35,936 nt of DNA, from positions 1 to 35,936 of the forward strand of contig CAMDGJ010000005.1 of assembly GCA_945897545.1 (NCBI GenBank), read 5' to 3'. Positions 16,329-24,953 of this stretch are shown one piece after another (positions within the stretch are counted from its first letter, which is position 1; each line of letters begins with the position of its first letter). Both the position numbers and the translations under genes were made by a program. The notes beneath the pieces were generated by a model. The model saw only the letters and a list, made by a program, of their open reading frames with translations, had not been told where the DNA came from and did not search any database. The DNA comes from Flavobacterium psychrophilum (GTDB lineage Bacteria > Bacteroidota > Bacteroidia > Flavobacteriales > Flavobacteriaceae).

Positions 16329-18884
16329 ATGAATACATTAATGATTTATGTGCCAATAATTATGGCCTTAATTGGCCTCGCTTTTATGGCCATTAAAAGA
16401 AGTTGGGTTTTGAAACAAGATGCTGGAGACGGCAAAATGAAAGAGATTTCAGATTATATATATGAAGGTGCATTAGCTTTCCTTAAAGCCGAATATAGAT
16501 TATTGGCAATATTTGTGGTTATTGCAAGTATTGCATTAGCAGGAATTACTTTTATTCCGGGAGTAAAAACGCATTTGTTAATAGTTGTTGCCTTTATTTT
16601 TGGAGCTTTCTTTTCAGCGTTGGCCGGGAATATGGGAATGAAAATCGCAACGAAAACAAATGTTAGAACAACACAAGCTGCTCGTACGAGTTTGCCACAA
16701 GCCTTGAAAGTTTCTTTTGGCGGTGGAACCGTAATGGGATTGGGAGTTGCAGGTCTAGCAGTTCTAGGTTTAACTTCTTTCTTTATTTTATTCTATAATA
16801 TATTTATGGGCGGTGTCTGGACAGATACTGAGGGAATGACTATTGTTCTAGAAACATTAGCAGGTTTTTCTCTTGGAGCTGAATCTATTGCATTGTTAGC
16901 TCGTGTTGGTGGTGGAATTTATACAAAAGCTGCCGATGTTGGAGCTGATTTAGTGGGTAAAGTTGAGGCTGGTATTCCCGAAGATGATCCAAGAAACCCT
17001 GCTACAATTGCAGATAATGTTGGTGACAACGTAGGTGACGTTGCAGGAATGGGTGCAGATTTATTTGGTTCTTATGTTGCTACAGTTTTAGCTGCAATGG
17101 TTTTGGGGAATTATGTAATTAAAGATATGGGTGGAAACATTCAAGATGCTTTTGGAGGTATTGGACCAATTTTACTGCCAATGTCAATTGCTGGTTTCGG
17201 AATTTTATTCTCGATTATCGGTACAATGGTTGTCAGAATCTCTGACGATAATGCAAAAGAAGCACAAGTTCAAAAAGCATTAAACATTGGAAACTGGCTT
17301 TCTATAGCATTAACAGCAATTGCTTGTTACTTTCTAGTCGACTTAATGTTACCAGCTATAATGACAATGGAATTCTTCGGTGAAGGCGCGCAACAAATCT
17401 CTTCAATGAGAGTTTTCTACGCTACTTTAGTGGGTCTAGTTGTTGGTGGTGCTATTTCATCAGTAACCGAATATTATACAGGTTTAGGTACAAAACCGGT
17501 TTTGGCGATTGTACAAAAATCTTCAACTGGAGCTGGAACTAATGTAATTGCTGGTCTGGCAACAGGAATGATTTCTACTTTCCCAACAGTTTTGTTATTT
17601 GCTGCAGCAATCTGGACTTCTTATGCTTTAGCAGGGTTTTATGGTGTGGCTCTCGCTGCTTCTGCTATGATGGCAACGACGGCAATGCAATTAGCAATCG
17701 ATGCTTTCGGACCAATATCTGATAACGCTGGTGGAATTGCTGAAATGAGTGAATTACCCAAAGAAGTTCGTACACGTACAGATATTTTGGATTCTGTAGG
17801 AAACACAACTGCTGCAACGGGAAAAGGTTTTGCAATCGCTTCTGCTGCATTAACATCCTTAGCCTTATTTGCTGCTTATGTAACATTTACTGGCATTGAC
17901 GGAATTAATATTTTCAAAGCACCAGTATTAGCCATGTTATTTGTGGGTGGAATGATACCTGTAGTGTTTTCTGCTTTAGCAATGAATTCAGTAGGAAAAG
18001 CCGCGATGGATATGGTGTATGAAGTACGCCGACAGTTTAAGGAAATTCCCGGAATTATGGAAGGAACGGGAAAACCAGAGTACGCTAAATGTGTTGATAT
18101 TTCTACAAAAGCCGCTTTACGCGAAATGATGCTGCCAGGAATTATGACTATTGGTTTCCCAATTGCAATTGTTTTACTTGGTAAATTAGTATACGGAGAT
18201 AACAATCAGTTAATTGCTGAAATGTTGGGTGGGTATATGGCTGGAGTTACCGTTTCGGGTGTGCTTTGGGCGGTATTCCAAAACAATGCTGGTGGCGCTT
18301 GGGATAACGCAAAAAAATCTTTTGAAGCCGGTGTTATGATTAATGGTGAAATGACATACAAAGGTTCTGATGCTCATAAAGCAGCGGTAACCGGAGATAC
18401 TGTTGGCGATCCATTTAAAGATACTTCTGGTCCTTCGATGAACATCTTAATAAAATTAACTTGTTTGATTGGATTGGTTATTGCTCCAATTTTAGGAAGC
18501 GGAAGTCATTCTGAAGTCAAGATGACGAATGTCAAAATGGAGATCAAATCAGGAAGAATGAACGTCAACTGCGATATGTCAAAATGTGCTACAATGACAA
18601 AAGATGAATGCGCTAAAATGTGTGACAAAAATGGATGTACGCCAGAGCAAAGAGAAATCTGTATGTCACAATATGATGCCAACGGAAAATATATCGCTCC
18701 AACAGCTGAAAAAGCGTGTTGTGCTAAAATGGAAGCGCTGGAGCAAAACGTTAAAGTTGAAATCACTAACAAAGACGGAAAAGCAAATGCCACAGTTACC
18801 ACTTCCGAAAAAGGAAAGGTAAACGTTCAGGTTTTTGAAGGTTCTTTAGAAGAAGTTAAGTCTAAAGTGGAGTCTATGAAATAA
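16329..18884 (+). CDS. hppA: Membrane-integral ion-pumping pyrophosphatase with a Cys-rich C-terminal tail
   Basis: 851-residue membrane pyrophosphatase that couples PPi hydrolysis to export of H+ and/or Na+. The catalytic motif DVGADLVGKVEAGIPEDDPR begins near residue 203, the DNVGDNVGDVAGMGADLFGS block follows, and a third block is DNAGGIAEMSELP. GNTTAATGKG near residue 491 has Ala where K+-independent enzymes have Lys, so potassium dependence is expected from known family rules; the pumped ion is not decided here. The upstream 14 codons from 16287 were rejected on promoter position. Residues from about 726 form a 126-residue soluble tail with eight Cys, extra to the normal pump. Since family members have 16 helices with both ends outside, the tail is probably periplasmic. 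Confidence 0.95.
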   Translation: MNTLMIYVPIIMALIGLAFMAIKRSWVLKQDAGDGKMKEISDYIYEGALAFLKAEYRLLAIFVVIASIALAGITFIPGVKTHLLIVVAFIFGAFFSALAGNMGMKIATKTNVRTTQAARTSLPQALKVSFGGGTVMGLGVAGLAVLGLTSFFILFYNIFMGGVWTDTEGMTIVLETLAGFSLGAESIALLARVGGGIYTKAADVGADLVGKVEAGIPEDDPRNPATIADNVGDNVGDVAGMGADLFGSYVATVLAAMVLGNYVIKDMGGNIQDAFGGIGPILLPMSIAGFGILFSIIGTMVVRISDDNAKEAQVQKALNIGNWLSIALTAIACYFLVDLMLPAIMTMEFFGEGAQQISSMRVFYATLVGLVVGGAISSVTEYYTGLGTKPVLAIVQKSSTGAGTNVIAGLATGMISTFPTVLLFAAAIWTSYALAGFYGVALAASAMMATTAMQLAIDAFGPISDNAGGIAEMSELPKEVRTRTDILDSVGNTTAATGKGFAIASAALTSLALFAAYVTFTGIDGINIFKAPVLAMLFVGGMIPVVFSALAMNSVGKAAMDMVYEVRRQFKEIPGIMEGTGKPEYAKCVDISTKAALREMMLPGIMTIGFPIAIVLLGKLVYGDNNQLIAEMLGGYMAGVTVSGVLWAVFQNNAGGAWDNAKKSFEAGVMINGEMTYKGSDAHKAAVTGDTVGDPFKDTSGPSMNILIKLTCLIGLVIAPILGSGSHSEVKMTNVKMEIKSGRMNVNCDMSKCATMTKDECAKMCDKNGCTPEQREICMSQYDANGKYIAPTAEKACCAKMEALEQNVKVEITNKDGKANATVTTSEKGKVNVQVFEGSLEEVKSKVESMK

Positions 18885-18930
18885 TTCTTATACCCTTTTT
18901 TTAAAGTATTAAACTTTGACAAAGGTTAAT

Positions 18931-18972
18931 AAAACATAAAATGCCTTGAAATTGCAAGGCATTTTATGTTTT
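18931..18972. terminator. Bidirectional terminator between hppA and the deoxynucleoside kinase gene
   Basis: Perfect 18-bp inverted repeat (AAAACATAAAATGCCTTG and its complement) around a 6-nt loop, with A-run and T-run on the two sides. It lies between convergent gene ends and can serve both strands. Confidence 0.9.
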
Positions 18973-19005
18973 AATCTTTTAGTTTTAATTTGTACAATCT
19001 TCGTT

Positions 19006-19620
19006 CTAAAATAATCCATTCAATTCAGCATCGATTTTATTAATGATCATTCCTAAATCCTCACGATTGTCTACAAAATTAATATTGTCCACATCGATAA
19101 TCAATAATTTTCCTTTGTTATAAGTTTGAATCCAAGCCTCGTAACGTTCATTTAAACGGTTGAGGTAATCGATGGAAATGGTGTTTTCATATTCGCGACC
19201 GCGTTTGTGAATTTGTCCAACTAAATTAGGGATAGAACTACGCAAATAAATCAACAAATCAGGAGCCTCCACCATAGATTCCATTAACTCAAATAAAGAG
19301 GAGTAGTTTTGAAAATCACGGTTGGTCATTAATCCCATAGCGTGAAGATTAGGTGCAAAAATGTTTGCATCTTCATAAATAGTTCGGTCTTGTATGATTT
19401 TTTTACCGCTTTCACGAATTTGTAGCACCTGACGGAAACGGCTGTTCAGAAAATAAATTTGTAAATTAAATGACCAACGTTCCATTTGATGATAAAAATC
19501 GTCCAAGTATGGATTGTCCACCACGTCTTCAAAATGCGGTTCCCATTTAAAATGTTTAGCCAACAATCGGGTTAATGTCGTTTTTCCTGCGCCTATGTTT
19601 CCTGCTACTGCTATATGCAT
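19006..19620 (-). CDS. Deoxynucleoside kinase
   Basis: 204-residue salvage kinase that phosphorylates a deoxynucleoside, of the dAK/dGK family. The P-loop is GNIGAGKTTL at residues 7-16. The DRTIYEDANIFAPNL segment carries the DR(S/T) motif and the substrate-binding region, and the lid-like segment LVGQIHKRGREYE is present. The substrate (deoxyadenosine, deoxyguanosine or pyrimidine) is not resolved. Its ATG overlaps the stop of the upstream exported-protein gene by one base (TAATG), which indicates translational coupling. Confidence 0.92.
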   Translation of the reverse strand: MHIAVAGNIGAGKTTLTRLLAKHFKWEPHFEDVVDNPYLDDFYHQMERWSFNLQIYFLNSRFRQVLQIRESGKKIIQDRTIYEDANIFAPNLHAMGLMTNRDFQNYSSLFELMESMVEAPDLLIYLRSSIPNLVGQIHKRGREYENTISIDYLNRLNERYEAWIQTYNKGKLLIIDVDNINFVDNREDLGMIINKIDAELNGLF

Positions 19621-20414
19621 TATGGTTTCGTGATTTTATAATTTGTAATTTCTTGGTTGGTAAAAATAGACAAAATTTGGTCTTTGTAGAAGAAATTAAT
19701 AAATGATTTTTCTATATTTTCAATAGTGTAAATACTATTCTTTTTTAAATCCTGCAGCAATAAACTTCCGTCTTTCGCAAAAATTAATTCAGTACTGTCA
19801 ATAATTTGAATTTGGTCAAAATTTGAAATTTTACCTATACTTGTAATTTTACCAAAAACATCACAAGAATACCAATTCAGCTCAGTGTCAATCCAATGAA
19901 ATTTGGTAAAATCAGATTGATAATGTTTTAAATTCCCTTGAATGGAGGGTGTAATGGATTGAAACGTGTTTTTTAAAAAATCAAAAAGGCCAATTTGTTG
20001 GGTTAAACTATTATAAATCCAAAGTCTATTTTGTGAAGCATTCCCTGCTGCCGCAGCAACTATTGGGACATCCTTTTCTGAAAAATTAATTTTTTGAGTT
20101 TCATTTAATTGATTATCCAACATTATTACAGTGTTGAAATTGTCATAAAACAACATGATTTTCAAGGGATTTTGTATGTCTATTTTAGTTGGTTTTCCCA
20201 GTGAAACGTTTTTATATTGCCACGATTCTTTCTTATTTTGCGAATAAAAAACATTATTTTTAAGATAATAGAGGTTCCCCATTCTACCAAAACCCACAAA
20301 TACATCGGCATCAGTTTTTTGTGTTGACGCGAGTTCTACTTTCAGGTTTTGCTCTTGCGCAAGTATCGCAGTCAACTGTAAAAAAAAGAAAAAGAGGAAT
20401 ATTTTTTTACTCAT
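19620..20414 (-). CDS. Exported protein of unknown function, possibly a beta-propeller
   Basis: 264 residues from the ATG at 20414; the upstream ATG at 20435 adds only seven residues before the signal peptide and is less likely. It has a signal peptide (MSKKIFLFFFFLQLTAILAQ). The rest is beta-rich with repeated units such as GRMGNLYYLKNNVFYSQ, QNRLWIYNSLTQQIGLFDF and DGSLLLQDLKKNSIYTIE, which resemble propeller blades. There is no lipobox or outer-membrane barrel ending. It is coupled to the deoxynucleoside kinase gene by a one-base overlap. I recognise no specific family. Confidence 0.8.
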   Translation of the reverse strand: MSKKIFLFFFFLQLTAILAQEQNLKVELASTQKTDADVFVGFGRMGNLYYLKNNVFYSQNKKESWQYKNVSLGKPTKIDIQNPLKIMLFYDNFNTVIMLDNQLNETQKINFSEKDVPIVAAAAGNASQNRLWIYNSLTQQIGLFDFLKNTFQSITPSIQGNLKHYQSDFTKFHWIDTELNWYSCDVFGKITSIGKISNFDQIQIIDSTELIFAKDGSLLLQDLKKNSIYTIENIEKSFINFFYKDQILSIFTNQEITNYKITKP

Positions 20415-20643
20415 AATAATGGGTAGGTTATTCATTTGAATTTGGCGATAGTTGTATTCATTTCAAATTATAGCCAAATTACGTTAAACCTTTTTAAATA
20501 TAGGTGGTCTTATTATAATATTTTTAACAAATAAATTGTAGCAATGTTACTTTTAAAGAGTCATATTTGTTGAAGTGGTTTAAACTTTTAGCAAATGGGA
20601 AAAGTGTAAATCGCTTCATTAACTAAAACTTAAAGCTAAAATT

Positions 20644-21230
20644 ATGTCTAAACTTATTTTTTCAATTGCTTTAATCTTGTCAGTTCATTGTGAAATTAGG
20701 GCACAAGATTTTCAAGGAATGGCCGTTCGTTCTTAAAAAACTATAAAGCGTCAATTGCTGCAAATATAAACTGGTCTTTATTCAATAATATACAAAATAC
20801 CGTAGTGACCGCCGCTGAAAGTTTTACGCAAAGTTACACACTAAAAACGGCTACAAATTTTAAGAATATACCTAATGTAGAGCTTGGATACAATATTCTA
20901 ATTAACAATTACGACGGCAATTTTTTTTATACTAACAAGCCTTTTGCGCGATTAGATTACTACTTTTTAGACAGTTTTTCGTTCGTGGCTGAATATGAAT
21001 TTTTTCCCTATTACAATGCTGCAAAAAATGTTGACAATACCCACGATTTTCTTGGTGCACGCCTAATTAACCAAAAAAAGGGAAGTAAGTTTGAATATAA
21101 AATTAATGGAACAAATGTTTTGAATACAACCTCCATAAACGATGATAGTTTCTCGCAATTTTCTACTAGAACCTCGCAATATACAGTGCAGCCCCACTAT
21201 TTAATTTTTTCTGTGAAGTATAATATTTAG
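20644..21230 (+). pseudogene. Deletion scar: GLPGLI-type N-terminus joined out of frame to the C-terminal barrel of a TonB-dependent-receptor-like protein
   Basis: An ATG at 20644 gives a signal peptide and mature start (LSVHCEIRAQDFQGMAVRS) resembling the first 30 residues of GLPGLI-family exported proteins, then a stop at about 20734. In another frame an open stretch begins after the stop at 20697-20699. From about 20730 it reads FLKNYKASIAANINWSLFNN and continues to 21230 as alternating barrel strands ending QPHYLIFSVKYNI, as in the last 165 residues of an outer-membrane receptor. The open frame has an internal ATG at 20805, but a protein lacking signal peptide and plug is unlikely to work. 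In flavobacteria GLPGLI genes often precede such receptors, so one large deletion would explain the join. Confidence 0.75.
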
Positions 21231-21328
21231 AAGCTAATCGCTCTATTTATTACAAACTAAGTTCACAAAACTCCAATTAAAATAAAAGTATAGTGAAGTA
21301 ATCAATGCTAAAATTCCAAAAACGATAA

Positions 21329-23098
21329 TTATTTTATGCTCACTAGTACTTTGATGCGGTATTGGTTTAAAGTTTTTTTCTTTCCTTCTTTTTTGCCATT
21401 TGCAGTGAGATAAGTAATCAAAATGCTATACTTTGGAGATTCTATTTTTTGGATAATCTTTTGATTTTTATTTTGGCTGAAAGCAGGATTTTCATTTACA
21501 AAATCAACAATTTTTATCGGAATTACTTCCTGATTGATTTGTAAGTCGAATCCGTAGTCTTTTTTAGTTGAAACAATAGAGTAGCTTTTGTTATTGATGT
21601 TAATACATTTATCACAATCTAAATTTTCATTGTTTCCAATAGAGAAGGCGATATCATATCCGTGAATGTTTTCTATAGTTTGTTGTTCATTATTGTATAA
21701 ATGATAATAAAAATCAGTATCATTTTCATTGTTTACTATTTTGTCATATTGGTATCGGTAGTGGAAACCCAACGCCTTCATAATTTTCGAAGATTCGGGA
21801 GTTTTGTCTTTTTTAAGTAATAAAGTTAACTTGTCTTTTGTGCACGGAATTAGAATATCCGCGCCATAATTCTTCGCAAGAAAATCTACAATACTACTTA
21901 AATCTTGTTCCTGTTCGAAAGTAAGTTTTACTTTTTCTGTTTTTTGCATATAGATTTCGAATCTGGAAAGCTGGCTATTTTTTGAAATACTATCGGCACT
22001 TTGCGGCCCAACAATTGACAGTAAAGCCGCAGTGCATAAACTAATAGGAATGAATTTAATTTTGGGTTGCTTTTGAATTAAAAAATAGGCTACAACAATT
22101 GTTAGCCAAATGGATAACAGTAAAACATAATATCGTTCGTGAGTAAATCCATAAAGATGGATGCGGTACAAGATTGCCCAGAACAGCAGCCCCAATAACG
22201 GAACCATTAAAAAATAAAACCAGCGATTGAAGGTTCGCATCCAAAGATTTCCATTTTCGTCAGCTATAGGATGAACTAACAGAAAAGAAAGAATTCCGAA
22301 AACAGCAAATACCAAAACAAGATAGGAAACCCAGCCAACAGGTAACGAAAGCGTAATCAGGATTTTTGCCTCATAGCAAATTAGAATAACAAGATATAGA
22401 CTAATTAGCGGTAATAAAACATATTGTGTAAAGTTTTTAAGCTCATTCGGATAGCTTAATTTTAAAGGATTTTCATTGTTGTTGATTTTAGGAACTCCGT
22501 TTAAAAAGAAAATAGTATTGAAAACTCCTGCAATAATGACAAATAAATAGCCATAAATTTTATCAGTAATTTCAACATTAAACAATTTTTCTAAGGCGGT
22601 AACTGCCAAAGCCAAGCCGATATAAAGTACTGCGCTGTAAATCCCGGAAATTAAAATACGCAGAAAAAGTCGTTTGTTGAATTCCCAAAATTCATCCTGA
22701 TGGTATTTTTTTGGCAAGAAACCAGCAAAAGAAACCAGCAAATGCAAAGCAATGTTGAGCACTATATACTGTTGAATTTCAACTTCCGTAACTTCCTTCT
22801 TAAAACTAAAAACAAAAGCAAATACTAAGCTTCCAAGTGCTAAACTTGTCAAAAAACGGACTAGATTAGTTTTATTAGAAGCAAAGAAAAACAAACTTAT
22901 AGATAGAAACAAGACTAGGCATAATGAGCAACTCATCATAACTTTCACAAATAATTCCGTGGAATCGCTGTTTTCATCATTAACAAGTAAAATGGCGTAA
23001 ATGGTTCCACAAATGGTTGTAGTAATCTCTAATGGAAATCTCAAAATGGTTTTTTGAGTTGCATGTAGGACATTCTGAAGTGAAGGAAATTTCGACAT
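21329..23098 (-). CDS. DUF4153 domain-containing membrane protein
   Basis: 589-residue integral membrane protein. The first about 390 residues hold roughly twelve hydrophobic helices (for example TTTICGTIYAILLV, CSLCLVLFLSISLFFFAS, LYIGLALAVTALEKLF). The last about 200 residues are a soluble domain beginning SKNSQLSRFEIYMQKTEKV, with a Cys-x-x-Cys (LDCDKCININ) near residue 500. This is the layout of flavobacterial DUF4153 proteins, whose function is unknown. It follows metK on the same strand, but a strong terminator separates them. Confidence 0.85.
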   Translation of the reverse strand: MSKFPSLQNVLHATQKTILRFPLEITTTICGTIYAILLVNDENSDSTELFVKVMMSCSLCLVLFLSISLFFFASNKTNLVRFLTSLALGSLVFAFVFSFKKEVTEVEIQQYIVLNIALHLLVSFAGFLPKKYHQDEFWEFNKRLFLRILISGIYSAVLYIGLALAVTALEKLFNVEITDKIYGYLFVIIAGVFNTIFFLNGVPKINNNENPLKLSYPNELKNFTQYVLLPLISLYLVILICYEAKILITLSLPVGWVSYLVLVFAVFGILSFLLVHPIADENGNLWMRTFNRWFYFLMVPLLGLLFWAILYRIHLYGFTHERYYVLLLSIWLTIVVAYFLIQKQPKIKFIPISLCTAALLSIVGPQSADSISKNSQLSRFEIYMQKTEKVKLTFEQEQDLSSIVDFLAKNYGADILIPCTKDKLTLLLKKDKTPESSKIMKALGFHYRYQYDKIVNNENDTDFYYHLYNNEQQTIENIHGYDIAFSIGNNENLDCDKCININNKSYSIVSTKKDYGFDLQINQEVIPIKIVDFVNENPAFSQNKNQKIIQKIESPKYSILITYLTANGKKEGKKKTLNQYRIKVLVSIK

Positions 23099-23154
23099 AA
23101 TTCTTGGCTTATTTACTGTTAAAGATAGTAAAATGAAATATAACCAAAGAAAAA

Positions 23155-23180
23155 CCGTCTCAAATTATGTTTTGAGACGG
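23155..23180 (-). terminator. metK: Intrinsic terminator of metK
   Basis: Perfect 10-bp stem CCGTCTCAAA / TTTGAGACGG with a 6-nt loop. On the minus strand it is followed by a T-run. It lies about 55 nt past the metK stop and before the DUF4153 gene. Confidence 0.88.
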
Positions 23181-23186
23181 CTTAAT

Positions 23187-23231
23187 TTCTTTGCGAACTT
23201 CGCGTATAACTTTGTGTTCTTTGCGGTTAAA
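23187..23231. repeat. Dispersed CTTTGCG-type intergenic repeat
   Basis: Contains TTTCTTTGCGAACTTCGCG and TTCTTTGCGGTTAAA, a word pattern I recall as common between genes in flavobacteria. It directly abuts the metK stop codon at 23234. Confidence 0.55.
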
Positions 23232-23233
23232 TT

Positions 23234-24484
23234 TTACAGTCCAAATGCAGCTTTCACTTCATCTACGAAATCTAATTTTTCCCAAGTAAACAATTCTACC
23301 GTTATCGTTTTGGTTAAACCACCTGGAGCCGAAAAAGCTTTAGTTACTGTTTCAGGTGTACGACCCATATGTCCGTAAGCAGCTGTTTCGCTATAAATAG
23401 GATTTCTTAATTTTAAACGTTGTTCAATAAAGTAAGGACGCATATCAAAAATGGCTTCTACTTTTTTCGCGATTTCGCCATTAGTCAAATTCACTTTTGA
23501 AGTACCATAAGTTTCAATAAAAATTCCCATTGGTTTTGCAACTCCAATAGCATAAGAAACTTGCACCAAAATCTCGTCGGCAACGCCCGCTGCTACAAGG
23601 TTCTTGGCAATATGACGTGTAGCATAAGCTGCACTTCTATCTACTTTACTCGGATCTTTTCCAGAAAAAGCACCACCACCGTGAGCTCCTTTTCCACCAT
23701 AGGTATCAACAATGATTTTTCTTCCTGTCAATCCACTATCACCGTGAGGTCCACCGATAACGAATTTCCCAGTAGGATTGATATGATAGGTAATTTTGTT
23801 ATTAAACAAATGAGCATATTGCGGATTGCTTTTGATAATCCTTGGAATTAAAATCCCAACCAAATCACTTTTGATTTTAGCTAACATCGCAGCTTCTTCA
23901 TCAAAATCATCGTGTTGAGTCGAAATTACAATTGCATCAATTCTAGATGGTTTGTTATTGTCGTCATATTCTAAAGTTACCTGTGATTTTGCATCTGGAC
24001 GCAAATAGGTAATTTCATTATTTTCCCGACGTAAAACAGCTAATTCCTGCAATAATTTATGGGATAAATCTAGTGCAAGTGGCATAAAATTTTCGGTTTC
24101 ACTAGTCGCGTAACCAAACATCATTCCTTGGTCACCAGCTCCTTGATCTTCTTTATTTGCTCTGTCAACACCTTGATTAATATCGGCTGATTGTTCGTGA
24201 ATTGCTGAAAGCACTCCACAAGAATTAGCCTCAAACATATATTCGCTTTTTGTATAGCCAATTTTTTTAATAACATCTCTGGCAATGGTTTGAACATCTA
24301 AATAGGTTTCAGATTTAACTTCACCGGCCAAGACAACTAATCCGGTTGTTACCAATGTTTCGCAGGCTACTTTTGACTCAGGGTCAAAGGCCAAGAAATT
24401 ATCAATTAAAGCATCTGAGATTTGATCTGCAACTTTGTCTGGATGTCCTTCACTCACAGATTCTGACGTAAATAAATAAGCCAT
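23234..24484 (-). CDS. metK: S-adenosylmethionine synthetase
   Basis: 416-residue cytoplasmic enzyme making SAM from methionine and ATP. The N-terminus [21 protein letters not shown], the [10 protein letters not shown] block and the glycine-rich [28 protein letters not shown] region (signature GGGAFSGKD) are intact. The open frame continues 25 codons upstream to an ATG at 24559, but that stretch lies inside the SAM-II-like aptamer and is not family sequence, so 24484 is the start. SAM produced here is the likely ligand for the aptamers in front of metK and metX. Confidence 0.97.
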   Translation of the reverse strand: MAYLFTSESVSEGHPDKVADQISDALIDNFLAFDPESKVACETLVTTGLVVLAGEVKSETYLDVQTIARDVIKKIGYTKSEYMFEANSCGVLSAIHEQSADINQGVDRANKEDQGAGDQGMMFGYATSETENFMPLALDLSHKLLQELAVLRRENNEITYLRPDAKSQVTLEYDDNNKPSRIDAIVISTQHDDFDEEAAMLAKIKSDLVGILIPRIIKSNPQYAHLFNNKITYHINPTGKFVIGGPHGDSGLTGRKIIVDTYGGKGAHGGGAFSGKDPSKVDRSAAYATRHIAKNLVAAGVADEILVQVSYAIGVAKPMGIFIETYGTSKVNLTNGEIAKKVEAIFDMRPYFIEQRLKLRNPIYSETAAYGHMGRTPETVTKAFSAPGGLTKTITVELFTWEKLDFVDEVKAAFGL

Positions 24485-24544
24485 AGTAATATAAATTTTA
24501 AAATTAAGCGAGGAAAAAAATTGCTTAAAAATACTAAAGAAGAG

Positions 24545-24600
24545 TTCCTGCTTTAGCATTTTTTTAACGAGGTTGCAATCAGTTCAAATTTTTCCTCTAA
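24545..24600 (-). promoter_or_regulatory. metK: SAM-II-like riboswitch aptamer upstream of metK
   Basis: On the minus strand the RNA reads GAGG, then AUUUGAACUGAUUGCAA, then CCUC, an A-rich linker, then UGCUAAAGCAGG. This follows the published SAM-II pattern: a P1 stem (GAGG/CCUC) enclosing AUUU..AAC.G.AUUGCAA, and a downstream GCUAAA segment that forms the pseudoknot with the loop (CUG/CAG and UUGC/GC pairs). The putative promoter -7 motif lies directly before it, so the transcript would begin with the aptamer. Identified by motif reading only; no covariance model was run. Confidence 0.82.
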
Positions 24601-24610
24601 TATTCGAGTG

Positions 24611-24618
24611 CAAATGTA
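24611..24618 (-). promoter_or_regulatory. metK: Putative -7 element for metK
   Basis: Minus-strand TACATTTG is an exact TAnnTTTG match. The predicted start is about 24604, immediately 5' of the SAM-II-like aptamer, giving a leader of about 120 nt. Confidence 0.65.
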
Positions 24619-24745
24619 TGAAACCATTTTGAATTGTAAATTAATCTTAACTTTTTTTTGGTGTTAAAAATCAGAATGATTCCTTTAATCGAGAAATGCT
24701 ATAAATTACACTAGATTATCTTAATGTTATTTTTTTTTGAAATAA

Positions 24746-24777
24746 TTTGGTTTTTTAAATAATAGGTTGCATATTTG
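24746..24777 (+). promoter_or_regulatory. metY: Putative promoter of the metY leader
   Basis: TTTG at 24746-24749, a 20-bp spacer, and CATATTTG at 24770-24777 (one mismatch to TAnnTTTG). The predicted start near 24784 gives a 430-nt leader before metY. Confidence 0.5.
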
Positions 24778-24783
24778 ATTCGC

Positions 24784-24889
24784 TAAACAATGAAGCGATG
24801 AAATCTAATTTATGTAATATCTCAAAACAAATGCAGGAAAAATCCTGAGGGTAGTTTATTGCTTAAATTTAAAATCAAAAATATATAGC
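24784..24889 (+). other. Unassigned first segment of the metY leader
   Basis: The segment contains a small hairpin CAGGA-AAAA-TCCTG (24834-24847) and a possible 16-codon ORF at 24798-24848 (MKSNLCNISKQMQEKS) with one Cys and two Met. It precedes an intrinsic terminator. I do not recognise a known aptamer. It could be an unknown sensor or only the body of a short terminated RNA. Confidence 0.3.
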
Positions 24890-24921
24890 AAAAGCCTCCC
24901 ACAAAACAGGAGGCTTTTTTT
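24890..24921 (+). terminator. First terminator in the metY leader
   Basis: Perfect 10-bp stem AAAAGCCTCC / GGAGGCTTTT with a 9-nt loop and T-tract. It lies between the leader promoter and the leader peptide, about 290 nt before metY, with no gene upstream on this strand that it could end. It therefore looks like a control point. Confidence 0.85.
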
Positions 24922-24953
24922 AAAAATATTATAAAATCACAAACTAAACTACC

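Noticed and set aside
17665..18205. Minus-strand open frames inside hppA
   Set aside because: Shadows of a strongly conserved plus-strand gene, without family likeness or start context.
24485..24559. N-terminal extension of metK (25 codons)
   Set aside because: The sequence falls inside the SAM-II-like aptamer and its platform; the family N-terminus starts at 24484.
24784..24889. SAM-I or SAM-II aptamer in the first metY leader segment
   Set aside because: Neither the GAGGGA..GCAACC core of SAM-I nor the AUUU..UUGCAA / GCUAAA pair of SAM-II is present.
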